Positions 1-7,119 of a DNA stretch of 7,510 nucleotides are shown in pieces. Location: NCBI GenBank assembly GCA_036658435.1, contig JAVXEO010000084.1, forward strand, positions 1 to 7,510, given 5' to 3'. How positions within the stretch are numbered: the first letter of the stretch is position 1; each line of letters begins with the position of its first letter. The translations under genes and the position numbers were made by a program. Source of the DNA: DIGJ01 sp036658435. GTDB lineage: Bacteria > Bacillota > Clostridia > Lachnospirales > Lachnospiraceae. The notes under the pieces were generated by a model, which did no database searches, was not told the DNA's origin, and was given only the letters and a program-made list of their open reading frames with translations.

Positions 1-2
1 GT

Positions 3-31
3 ATCATACCACAAGGATTAAAAGAAATCAA
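3..31 (-). promoter_or_regulatory. Predicted sigma-A promoter reading out of the left edge
   Basis: On the minus strand there is TTGATT (26-31, 4 of 6 to consensus), a 17-nt spacer, and TATGAT (3-8, 5 of 6) preceded by TGG, giving an extended -10. It starts 14 nt after the larE stop and points left, so it would drive a gene that begins outside the window. No intrinsic terminator is visible between larE and this site, so larBCE transcripts may read into that gene as well. The call rests on motif and spacing only. Confidence 0.5.
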
Positions 32-44
32 ATCCAAGCTGATT

Positions 45-896
45 TTATCTCGCAATTAAAGCCCCTTCGTCCATACTTCCGGATCGAAATCCTTCTAAAT
101 CTAAGGTAATATACAAAAAACCCAGCTGTTTCATTTTGTTCACAATCTCATCTCTTTTGGAAAGAAAATCTGCCATCTGCTCTTTTGAAATTTCTATACG
201 CAGAATTTTATCATGGAGTCTTGCTCTTACAATAGAAAATCCGAGTTCCCGTAAATACGTTTCTCCCTCTTCCAGTCGTTTTAGAGTCTCCATGTCTAGT
301 TTTGTATGATAGGGTATTCTGGTTGCCATACATGGTTGTGAAGGACGATTGGTAACAGAAATGCCAAGCTGACCGGCTAATTTACGTACTTCCCTTTTTG
401 TGAAATGGAACTCCATTAAAGGGCTTTTTATCTCCAGTTCCTCAACGGCTCGAATCCCTGGACGATACACTTTTTTATCGTCTTCATTGCTTCCTTCCAA
501 AATGCAATTGATTTGCCTGGAAGCTGCCCATACCTTTAATTTTTCAAATAAATATTTCTTACAAAGGTAGCAGCGGTCTATGGGATTATTCCATATTTCT
601 TCATTCTCTGTTTCCTGAAATTCTAAAATAACAAACTCTGCCCCACATTCTTTGCACACTCGTTTTGCAATTGGCAGATCTGACCTTGGTTGAAGTGGAG
701 TTACAAAGATAACACCATAACAGATTTTATTATGTTTCTTTGTCCATTTTGCACCGAGTTTCAGCAAGAGACTACTATCAATTCCACCGGAAAAAGCAAT
801 GCAAATATCTTCTTCTGCCCACTCTTTTATTTGATTTTCCAATCGAATAAACTTCTCCGCCTCTTTAGTTTTTTCTTCGTTTAAATCTTTGCACAT
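45..896 (-). CDS. larE: LarE, ATP-dependent sulfur transferase of nickel-pincer nucleotide synthesis (three-Cys type)
   Basis: LarE is a cytoplasmic PP-loop enzyme. It adenylates the carboxylates of pyridinium-3,5-biscarboxylic acid mononucleotide and replaces them with thiocarboxylates, the step between LarB and LarC. The 283 residues match family length. Visible are the PP-loop SGGIDS (36-41), EGSNEDD (134-140), RPGIRA (145-150), SPL (158-160) and the C-terminal DLEGFRSGS (266-274). Cysteines C109 and C112 (RCYLCK) plus C189 (QPCMATR) form the CxxC...C set that holds a [4Fe-4S] cluster in the Thermotoga-type enzyme; the Lactiplantibacillus plantarum enzyme instead sacrifices a single cysteine equivalent to C189. 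A further CxxC pair (C81, C84) is of unknown use. The ATG is supported by AGAGG 7 nt upstream. The start overlaps the end of larC by 16 nt, so translation is probably coupled. The family call is very secure; the cluster is inferred from family knowledge. Confidence 0.95.
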   Translation of the reverse strand: MCKDLNEEKTKEAEKFIRLENQIKEWAEEDICIAFSGGIDSSLLLKLGAKWTKKHNKICYGVIFVTPLQPRSDLPIAKRVCKECGAEFVILEFQETENEEIWNNPIDRCYLCKKYLFEKLKVWAASRQINCILEGSNEDDKKVYRPGIRAVEELEIKSPLMEFHFTKREVRKLAGQLGISVTNRPSQPCMATRIPYHTKLDMETLKRLEEGETYLRELGFSIVRARLHDKILRIEISKEQMADFLSKRDEIVNKMKQLGFLYITLDLEGFRSGSMDEGALIAR

Positions 897-2062
897 TGGA
901 GTACCTCTTGGTAAACGGAGTTATAATCCATTTGTTCCTTTTCACAAATCTGTTTTATGCTTTCATATTCCGGATATTTTTTTTCAAAAGTTTCGCCTTG
1001 GCAAATCTTTATTTTAACCGGTCCATATGGTGTTTCCACCATTTCGATTCTGCGCTGTAGCGTAGATCTCTCCATTTTTATTTTTCGTATTCCAATGGAA
1101 GTGGTATGGATAAAAATAAGCTGTTGTATCTCTTCTATTGCTTCTTCCTCACAAAGTACCTGTAAAAGATAGGCCGGACGATTTTTTTTCATAAAAATTG
1201 GTGTATAAAATACGTCTTTTACACCTCTCTCAAAAAGTTTTTCCATGCAATAAGCCAAAGCTTCCCCTGAGCAATCGTCTATATTGGTTTCTAAAAGCCA
1301 TATTTCTTCTTCCGTTTCTTTTTCTTTCGTGTCTTTTTCTTCTTCTATCAAGATTGCACGCAAAACATTGGCTTTTTCAAAATTCTTCTTTCCCGCTCCC
1401 ATTCCCGTTTTTATTATTCGAAAAATTTTCGGTAATTTTTCTCTGGTTTTCAGTGCCGCTGCAATGGCCGCACCCGTTGGCGTTACCATTTCTCCATCTA
1501 TATCTGTAATTTTTAATTTCAATTTTTCTTCTCTTATAATATTTAAAGTTGCAGGAACCGGTACCGGAAGGATTCCATGCTGGCACATAACCTGTCCTTT
1601 TCCTTCCCATAGCTCTGAAATAACTACCTCTTTTATTCCCAGATTATCGATGCAAAAAGCGGTGCTCACAATATCAATAATGGAATCAATGGCTCCTACT
1701 TCATGAAAATGTACTTCTTCTATTCCAATTCCATGTGCTAAAGCCTCTGCTTTTGCGACCATTAAAAACATTTTTTTTGCCATATCTTTTATACTGGCAT
1801 TTTCTATTTGATCCAAAATAAGATAAATATCCGCCAGGTTTCTATGGGTATGGGAAGTTCCATTTTCTAATACAACATCAAAGTCACAGGCATCCAATCC
1901 ACATTTTTTTACTCTTTTAATAAAAATTTTATACCCTTCCAAATGCAGTGTTTGCAAAAATGCAAGCAGTTTCTCTGCATCTGCACCAAGATCCAGTAAA
2001 GCACCTACCGTCATGTCTCCACTGATTCCTGCATAACATTCTAAATATAACGTTTTATTCAT
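881..2062 (-). CDS. larC: LarC, CTP-dependent nickel insertase (cyclometallase) of NPN cofactor synthesis
   Basis: LarC inserts Ni(II) into pyridinium-3,5-bisthiocarboxylic acid mononucleotide, forming the carbon-nickel bond of the finished cofactor and consuming CTP. The protein has 393 residues, close to full family length. Seen in order are the N-terminal ECYAGISGDM (8-17), a His-rich HTHRNL (71-76), HFHEVGAIDS (118-127), the loop HGILPVPVPAT (162-172) and TPTGAA (194-199). A charged linker (about 240-254, rich in Lys and Glu) follows, then the C-terminal domain with ETNIDD (258-263) and TPIFMKKNRP (287-296). Both domains are in one uninterrupted frame, unlike L. plantarum, where larC1 and larC2 are joined by ribosomal frameshifting. 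The start ATG overlaps the larB stop (ATGAATAA). A GGCGG-like site 9 nt upstream is only a moderate RBS, so reinitiation after larB is likely. Assignment is very secure. Confidence 0.95.
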   Translation of the reverse strand: MNKTLYLECYAGISGDMTVGALLDLGADAEKLLAFLQTLHLEGYKIFIKRVKKCGLDACDFDVVLENGTSHTHRNLADIYLILDQIENASIKDMAKKMFLMVAKAEALAHGIGIEEVHFHEVGAIDSIIDIVSTAFCIDNLGIKEVVISELWEGKGQVMCQHGILPVPVPATLNIIREEKLKLKITDIDGEMVTPTGAAIAAALKTREKLPKIFRIIKTGMGAGKKNFEKANVLRAILIEEEKDTKEKETEEEIWLLETNIDDCSGEALAYCMEKLFERGVKDVFYTPIFMKKNRPAYLLQVLCEEEAIEEIQQLIFIHTTSIGIRKIKMERSTLQRRIEMVETPYGPVKIKICQGETFEKKYPEYESIKQICEKEQMDYNSVYQEVLQCAKI

Positions 2063-2822
2063 CCTTTTTTACCGCCAATCGATTAATTTGTGTTGCCATA
2101 TAGGCAGCGCCATACCCATTATCAATGTTAACCACTGCGATTCCATTTGCACATGAATTAATCATAGTTAATAGAGCAGCGATTCCACCAAAACTGGCCC
2201 CATATCCAACGGAAGTAGGTACTGCAATTACCGGTTTATCCACCAGTCCCGCAACCACACTTCCAAGAGCTCCTTCCATTCCTGCAATGGCTATAATGCA
2301 GTTTGCTGCCCGAAGTTCTTCTGTTCGTAAAAGCAGGCGGTGAATACCAGCTACGCCTACATCATAAATACGTTGCACCCTTCCTCCAAAAAATTCTGCC
2401 GTTTGAGACGCTTCTTCTGCAACGGCAATATCTGCCGTTCCTGCTGTACATACTACAATATTTCCAATTGCTTCTTTTTTCAAAGACTCCTCTTTTTCAA
2501 ATTCCACCTTCAATATTCTGGAAATAGGGTCAAATTGGAGTTCTGGAATTTCTTTTTTTAGAAATTCATATTGTTCTTTCGTTGCTCTGGTTCCTAAGAT
2601 GTTTTCTTTTTCCTCCAGAAGACTTTTAAAGATTCCCAGCAGATGCTGGTCTGCTTTCCCACTGCAGAATATAACCTCTCCAATGCCTGCGCGGAGTTCC
2701 CTGTGATGGTCTAATTTGGCATATCCCAAATCCTCATAAGGAAGTTTTTTTAAAATCTCTTCTCCCTCTTCAATGCTTATACTTCCTGTTTTTATTCCTT
2801 CTAAAATCTTCGTCACATTCAT
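2055..2822 (-). CDS. larB: LarB, nicotinic acid adenine dinucleotide carboxylase/hydrolase (NPN cofactor synthesis)
   Basis: LarB performs the first step of NPN synthesis: it carboxylates the pyridinium ring of nicotinic acid adenine dinucleotide at C5 and hydrolyses the phosphoanhydride, giving pyridinium-3,5-biscarboxylic acid mononucleotide and AMP. The 255-residue protein shows the family N-terminal motif KLDHHRELRAG (36-46), then a PurE-like C-terminal domain: TAGTADIAVAEEA (126-138), GVAGIHRLL (156-164), GMEGALGSVVAGL (181-193), VPTSVGYGA (201-209), INSCANG (221-227) and VNIDNGYGA (231-239). C224 is expected to correspond to the cysteine that forms a covalent adduct with the substrate ring in characterised LarB. 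The ATG is preceded by AAGGAAG about 6 nt upstream, which lies directly behind the TAG of the permease gene; the 13-nt gap argues for one operon. Assignment is very secure. Confidence 0.95.
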   Translation of the reverse strand: MNVTKILEGIKTGSISIEEGEEILKKLPYEDLGYAKLDHHRELRAGIGEVIFCSGKADQHLLGIFKSLLEEKENILGTRATKEQYEFLKKEIPELQFDPISRILKVEFEKEESLKKEAIGNIVVCTAGTADIAVAEEASQTAEFFGGRVQRIYDVGVAGIHRLLLRTEELRAANCIIAIAGMEGALGSVVAGLVDKPVIAVPTSVGYGASFGGIAALLTMINSCANGIAVVNIDNGYGAAYMATQINRLAVKKDE

Positions 2823-2835
2823 AATAGCTTCCTTT

Positions 2836-4419
2836 CTATAATTTTCTCAAATCTGTTTTTAGAACACTTTTATATAAAATCCAGGAAGCAAAAAGCAGCA
2901 CCACGCTAAAGGTCAATAAAATCATCTCACCTCTTACCTTCTCTAAAAGAAAAAACAAACCAATGGGAATCAGAACACTTGCAAATCCAATCAACATGAA
3001 TAGCATCGTTGCCGCACTTTGTTTTACAACCACAGCTTCATTTTCCCATGCAAAGTTTGGTAATTTTAAATTAATATAGATACCTCCTATTGCTGCAAAT
3101 AAACCATAGATCTGAGGAACTACAAATAAAAGAAGAAGAGAAAAAAGGCTTCCCTTTAGTGAAACACCGCATAAGGCTGAGGTAATCAGCCCAGAAGGAA
3201 TGGAAAGAGTTAGGGTCCATTTTATTTTACTATCTACTATATTTTTGGTTGTAATAGGAAGTGCCAAAAGCCCCTCCCATTGTTTTCCCTCTAAAGACAC
3301 GGATGCTACAGAAGGAGGGCTGATACAAGCCATTCCACCAATCATCAAAGGAGCAAACTTTGCTATCATTTCAGCTGCTCCCGGCATATTCAACGTAGTT
3401 TCCAACTTTTCCGGTCCCAGTATAAAAACAAAGATTCCCATTATCAACATAAACACATACCCAAAACCGGTATTTAACACATACACGGAAGAAGAAAAAT
3501 ATCGTTTTCTTTCTTTCGCATACAATGCCTGAGATAACGTTCTTGTCTTTACTTCGGTCATAGTATAGTTATTTTTTGTGGTATGGGATTTTAATGCACT
3601 GTTAATGTCCATATATTTCCATGCTGTCAGACATACAAACCCAGCAAATATAGTCACAGATAACCCGGCAAAGGCTAAAAATGCCCCTATACTTTCTTGG
3701 GTAACTGCCTTTGAAAACAAAGTGCTTAAGGGATAAATTCTTTCAAGCTCTTTCGTTAGAAACATAGACATATTGGACAAATCTGTTTGATTCATATCTC
3801 CACTTCCAAAAGATACTGCCATAATTCCTATGCAAAGTCCCATGGAAGATACAATGGTAATCAGATTCTTATATTTCATCCGGGAAGTAAGCGCCGTAAG
3901 TAGGGCACCAAAAATACAAGCTACCGTCATTGGCAGCAGCGGGATTAAAAAGATACTCAAAACCAGATACAGGTAAAACAGCAGACCCACCCTTGTAAAA
4001 TTCACATATACGAAAGTGCTGGGGAATAGTACAAGTGCAGTAAGCACTATATTGTTTACATACATTGTAAAAAAACTTCGAACCACGATGGCCTTGGAAG
4101 AAACAGGAAGCGCTGCCAGCATTTCATAGTCTTTTGTATTGAAAAGCATGGCGCCTGCCTTAAATATAGTAAAAAACAAAATGACAGCACTGGTCATTGT
4201 CATCATGTAAGAGGGAATTAGCTCTGTCATTTGAATCATTTTTAAGGAATATGCCATCATTCCAACATAGAGCATCAGGCTGCATCCTACAATAAAAAAG
4301 CAAAAAAACAGTAAAACCGCTTTCCCTTTTTTCTTCTTATCTTTTGAATGCCATATTTCATTGAGTCCAAATAGTTGAAGCATTTGTATTTTTATTAGCT
4401 TCCAACAACCCTTAAGCAT
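2836..4419 (-). CDS. ABC exporter permease, large two-repeat type (ABC_tran_2-like)
   Basis: This is a polytopic membrane protein of 527 residues with about 12 hydrophobic segments (approximately 34-57, 73-92, 115-138, 145-175, 187-206, 245-265, 314-335, 352-374, 400-420, 425-448, 470-491 and 498-516). It starts with a basic cytoplasmic stretch (KDKKKKGK, 26-33) and has no signal peptide. Two related cytoplasmic motifs, KDYEMLAALPVSSKAIV (96-112) and KQWEGLLALPITTKNIV (379-395), show that it is an internally duplicated, fused double permease. It should pair with the ATPase encoded immediately upstream. The first in-frame start is a TTG at 4428, but GGAGG abuts that TTG directly and stands 9 nt before the ATG at 4419, so I take the ATG. 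The CDS overlaps the ATPase stop by 8 nt (ATGCTTAA). Substrate is unknown; an export direction is inferred because there is no binding-protein gene nearby. Confidence 0.85.
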   Translation of the reverse strand: MLKGCWKLIKIQMLQLFGLNEIWHSKDKKKKGKAVLLFFCFFIVGCSLMLYVGMMAYSLKMIQMTELIPSYMMTMTSAVILFFTIFKAGAMLFNTKDYEMLAALPVSSKAIVVRSFFTMYVNNIVLTALVLFPSTFVYVNFTRVGLLFYLYLVLSIFLIPLLPMTVACIFGALLTALTSRMKYKNLITIVSSMGLCIGIMAVSFGSGDMNQTDLSNMSMFLTKELERIYPLSTLFSKAVTQESIGAFLAFAGLSVTIFAGFVCLTAWKYMDINSALKSHTTKNNYTMTEVKTRTLSQALYAKERKRYFSSSVYVLNTGFGYVFMLIMGIFVFILGPEKLETTLNMPGAAEMIAKFAPLMIGGMACISPPSVASVSLEGKQWEGLLALPITTKNIVDSKIKWTLTLSIPSGLITSALCGVSLKGSLFSLLLLFVVPQIYGLFAAIGGIYINLKLPNFAWENEAVVVKQSAATMLFMLIGFASVLIPIGLFFLLEKVRGEMILLTFSVVLLFASWILYKSVLKTDLRKL

Positions 4420-5125
4420 TTGCAGCAACCTCCATAAATACCTCTTCCAAGGAGTGATTTTTCGTCAGGTCTTCCATTTTTCCTGCTGCCATTAATTTTC
4501 CATCTTGAATAATTGCCACCTTATTACATAATTTTTCTGCCACATCCAATACATGAGTAGAAAAGAATATGGCACTTCCTTCGTTACACATTTCCTTCAT
4601 TATATTTTTTAAAAGTAAAGAGGCTTTCGGATCAAGTCCCACAAAAGGCTCATCGAGCAGCAATAGCTTTGGCTTGTGAAGAATGGCAGAAATAATTGCC
4701 AGCTTCTGCTTCATTCCATGAGAATAGGAGGAAATAAGGTCTCCCAGATTGGAGATTATTTCAAATTCATCTGCATATTTTTTTATTCGCTCTTCCCGTA
4801 TTTCCTTTTCTATATGAAAAATATCCCCAATGAAGTTTAGGTATTGTATTCCTGTCAGCTGCTCATATAAATCCGGATTATCCGGAATATAAGCGAGTTT
4901 GGATTTGCATTGCAGTGGATCCCCTTTTATAGAATATCCATCAATTAAAATTTCTCCTTCATCAAAATCAATAATCCCCACAACCGCTTTAATCGTTGTT
5001 GTCTTTCCTGCTCCATTGTGTCCTATAAAACCATAAATATCACCGGCCTCAATTTCCAGGCTCAAATCTGACACTGCGGTTTTTCCACCTTTAAATGTTT
5101 TTGTTAAATGTTGAATTGATAACAT
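4412..5125 (-). CDS. ABC transporter ATP-binding protein (ABC-2/EcsA-like exporter ATPase)
   Basis: This is the nucleotide-binding subunit that should power the downstream permease at the inner face of the membrane. The 237 residues carry Walker A GHNGAGKTT (35-43), signature SYSHGMKQK (133-141), Walker B LLLLDEP (154-160) with E159 as catalytic glutamate, a D-loop GLDP (163-166) and the switch histidine H191 (STH). The Q-loop position reads YIPDNP (79-84), with Asp where Gln is usual, a variation I associate with EcsA/ABC-2 exporter ATPases. The ATG at 5125 follows AGGAG by 6 nt, and this site overlaps the glgB TAG; the intergenic gap is 9 nt. The C-terminal tail (SLEEVFMEVA) is typical of ABC-2 drug, lantibiotic or Ecs-type ATPases. 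Family is secure, substrate unknown. Confidence 0.93.
   Translation of the reverse strand: MLSIQHLTKTFKGGKTAVSDLSLEIEAGDIYGFIGHNGAGKTTTIKAVVGIIDFDEGEILIDGYSIKGDPLQCKSKLAYIPDNPDLYEQLTGIQYLNFIGDIFHIEKEIREERIKKYADEFEIISNLGDLISSYSHGMKQKLAIISAILHKPKLLLLDEPFVGLDPKASLLLKNIMKEMCNEGSAIFFSTHVLDVAEKLCNKVAIIQDGKLMAAGKMEDLTKNHSLEEVFMEVAANA
4429..4433 (-). promoter_or_regulatory. Ribosome binding site that decides the permease start
   Basis: GGAGG on the minus strand lies inside the last codons of the ATPase gene. It is 9 nt from the ATG at 4419 but 0 nt from the in-frame TTG at 4428. That geometry favours the ATG and shortens the permease by three residues compared with the longest reading frame. Confidence 0.8.
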
Positions 5126-5134
5126 TTCGCTCTC

Positions 5135-6940
5135 CTATTCTAATGTTCGGAATACACGTCCCGAAAATTCGTGAATATCCAATGCCAGGATATTGTTTTT
5201 TGTTTCTAAAATAACGGGGTCCTTTTTTGTTTTTCCACTATAAATATCCCAGTCGGTATTTAAAATTTCCTGTATTTTAACCGGTTCCTGTCCTTTTTTA
5301 GATTGGTCTATGGTTACCGGATAATCTTCTACCCCCCGATCCGAAAAGTTAAACGCTGCGATTAAACAATTCTTTCCTTTTCCTCTTTGAAAAATATAAA
5401 CGGAGTCTTTTTCGCCATGTACTTCCAGCCATTTAAAATAATCCGGGTTATATTCCTTTGTATAGGCTGCTTCCTCTCTTTGATATAAGTGATTTAAGTC
5501 TTTCATAAAGTGATGAAAAGCATCATGTATGGGATATTCTAACAGAGAAAAATCCTGTTCCCTTTTTTCATCCCACTCTCGGAATTGTGCAAATTCATTT
5601 CCCATGAAATTTAGTTTTTTTCCGGGATGAAGGTACATGTATAGATACAGTGCCCTACACTGACTAATTTTTTCATCATAATTCCCCCACATTTTCTGAA
5701 CAATGGTTGCCTTTCCATGGACGGATTCATCATGGGATAAGGGGAGCAAAAAAAGTTCATTATAAAAATAAAACATAGAAAAAGTTAGTTTATGATACTG
5801 TTGGGGACGTTCCTGTGGCGAAAGTTTGAAATAGGCAAGGGTATCGTTCATCCAGCCCATATCCCATTTATAGTCAAAACCCAGGCCTCCACATGCAACC
5901 GGAGCCGTTACTTTCCCATAGTCCGTGGAATCCTCTGCAATCAGCATTGCGGTAGGATTTATTTTTTGAAGACCTTGATTCATTTTGCATATAAAATCTA
6001 AAGAGCAGGTATTAATTCCACGTTTGGGATCCCCCATCCAATAGATGGCACGGCTTACCGCGTCCATTCGCAGTCCATCAAAATGATATTCTTCCAGCCA
6101 ATAATTTGCCGACGATTGTAAAAAACTGCGTATCTCCCCTCGGGAAAAATTGAAGTTATAGGTTCCCCATTCACTATGTCCAACATCACTAGGAGGATAC
6201 TCATAAAGAGAAGTTCCATCATAATTTGCCAGCGCATACTCATCAATTGCAAAATGTACCGGTACAAAATCTAAAATAGCACCAATGTTTGCCTGATGCA
6301 GGCAATCCATTAATTTCTTCAATTCCGTTGGACTCCCATAACGGGAAGTTGGACTAAAAAATCCTGTATTCTGATACCCCCAGGAACAGTCTGAGGGATG
6401 TTCACTGAGGGGAAGAAATTCCACATGAGTATATCCATTTTCCAGAAGATAGGGAATTAGCAGAGCTGCTATTTCATCATAGGAGTACCAGTCTTCTTCT
6501 CCGGTTCCTTTTTTCTTCCAGGAACCCAGATGTAATTCGTAAATATTTAAAGGCCGTTCATAATTTTTAGTTCGTTTTTTCATCCATTCTGCATCTTGAA
6601 AGGAATAGCTTAAGTCCACAATACGGCTTGCATTTTTAGGCCGCACCTCCATAGAAAATCCATAGGGGTCACAATGCTCCACGTAAGAATTATCTGCCCC
6701 ATGTATCTTATACTTATAAAGCATACCCGGTTTTGCATTGGAGGATGTTATGGTAAATATCCCGCTCTGTCCCTCCCGAAACATGGTTTCTTCCTGCCAT
6801 CCATTAAAATCTCCCATCAGCCATATCTCTTTGGCCTGTGGAGCATAGGTACGAAAAGTCACGCCTTCCGCCTCTACCTGTGCTCCAAAATATTCATATG
6901 CCCGAAACTCATTCCCCATGTAAAAATCCTGTCTATTCAT
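5135..6940 (-). CDS. glgB: 1,4-alpha-glucan (glycogen) branching enzyme, GH13
   Basis: GlgB cuts alpha-1,4 glucan chains and re-attaches them through alpha-1,6 links in glycogen. The 601-residue protein has an N-terminal CBM48-type beta-sandwich (about 15-105, including FRTYAPQA and GDFNGW), a GH13 (beta/alpha)8 barrel (about 130-480) and a C-terminal all-beta domain. Catalytic signatures are complete: region I DFVPVHF (224-230), nucleophile D293 in LRMDAV, acid/base E336 in LIAEDS, and D404 in LSHDES. It lacks the extra N-terminal domain of the E. coli enzyme (about 730 residues), and the loop after the nucleophile (about 296-318) is short, without the NxxGGxEN segment. GGAGGA (6951-6956) lies 10 nt before the ATG. 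No other glycogen gene is in the window. It appears to be the first gene of the glgB-ABC-larBCE run. Confidence 0.96.
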   Translation of the reverse strand: MNRQDFYMGNEFRAYEYFGAQVEAEGVTFRTYAPQAKEIWLMGDFNGWQEETMFREGQSGIFTITSSNAKPGMLYKYKIHGADNSYVEHCDPYGFSMEVRPKNASRIVDLSYSFQDAEWMKKRTKNYERPLNIYELHLGSWKKKGTGEEDWYSYDEIAALLIPYLLENGYTHVEFLPLSEHPSDCSWGYQNTGFFSPTSRYGSPTELKKLMDCLHQANIGAILDFVPVHFAIDEYALANYDGTSLYEYPPSDVGHSEWGTYNFNFSRGEIRSFLQSSANYWLEEYHFDGLRMDAVSRAIYWMGDPKRGINTCSLDFICKMNQGLQKINPTAMLIAEDSTDYGKVTAPVACGGLGFDYKWDMGWMNDTLAYFKLSPQERPQQYHKLTFSMFYFYNELFLLPLSHDESVHGKATIVQKMWGNYDEKISQCRALYLYMYLHPGKKLNFMGNEFAQFREWDEKREQDFSLLEYPIHDAFHHFMKDLNHLYQREEAAYTKEYNPDYFKWLEVHGEKDSVYIFQRGKGKNCLIAAFNFSDRGVEDYPVTIDQSKKGQEPVKIQEILNTDWDIYSGKTKKDPVILETKNNILALDIHEFSGRVFRTLE

Positions 6941-7000
6941 ATTCTATTGCTCCTCCGTCCGATAAAAACCTTGTTGAGAAAAATGTTTGATCTTAGTATC

Positions 7001-7029
7001 ATTATATTCTATTTTGTTTTGTTTTTCTA
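7001..7029 (-). promoter_or_regulatory. Predicted promoter for the glgB-ABC-larBCE operon
   Basis: A perfect TATAAT (7001-7006, minus strand) lies about 60 nt upstream of glgB and just downstream of the csp terminator. The -35 is poor: the best match at 17-nt spacing is TAGAAA (7024-7029). Predicted transcription starts near 6994, giving a leader of about 55 nt. The weak -35 suggests either modest constitutive use or help from an activator. It is the only plausible promoter in the short space between the terminator and glgB. Confidence 0.5.
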
Positions 7030-7042
7030 TTAGAATTTCACC

Positions 7043-7091
7043 AAAAAAAGAACCATTATAAAAGATATAATCTCTTATAATGGTTCTTTTT
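7043..7091. terminator. Strong intrinsic terminator, bidirectional in form
   Basis: The arms 7045-7061 and 7075-7091 form a 17-bp perfect inverted repeat (AGAACCATTATAA as core). After one mismatch, four more pairs close a 3-nt loop. Read on the minus strand, the stem is followed by seven T (7049-7043), a classical terminator for csp. On the plus strand the stem ends in five T, then AATTTT, so it can also stop transcription from the left. It separates csp from the glgB operon. Confidence 0.93.
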
Positions 7092-7119
7092 AATTTTCAC
7101 ATTTACTATGAAAGAATAA

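Noticed and set aside
25..45. Possible terminator after larE (AAATCA ... TGATTT)
   Set aside because: A 6-bp AT-rich stem with a 9-nt loop and no following U run on the minus strand is too weak for an intrinsic terminator.
1377..1610. Minus-strand 77-codon frame inside larC
   Set aside because: It is an out-of-frame shadow of larC, low in complexity (Asn/Gly/Lys-rich), and overlaps the conserved LarC core.
957..1706. Plus-strand reading frames of 70-140 codons opposite larC (957-1172, 1198-1509, 1284-1706)
   Set aside because: They lie antisense to a gene with complete LarC motifs, give low-complexity Phe/Ser/Leu-rich peptides expected from the complement of A-rich coding DNA, and lack convincing RBSs.
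6674..7033. Plus-strand 119-codon frame over the start of glgB and its promoter
   Set aside because: It is antisense to conserved GlgB CBM48 sequence and runs through the operon promoter; the product resembles nothing and has no RBS-supported start.
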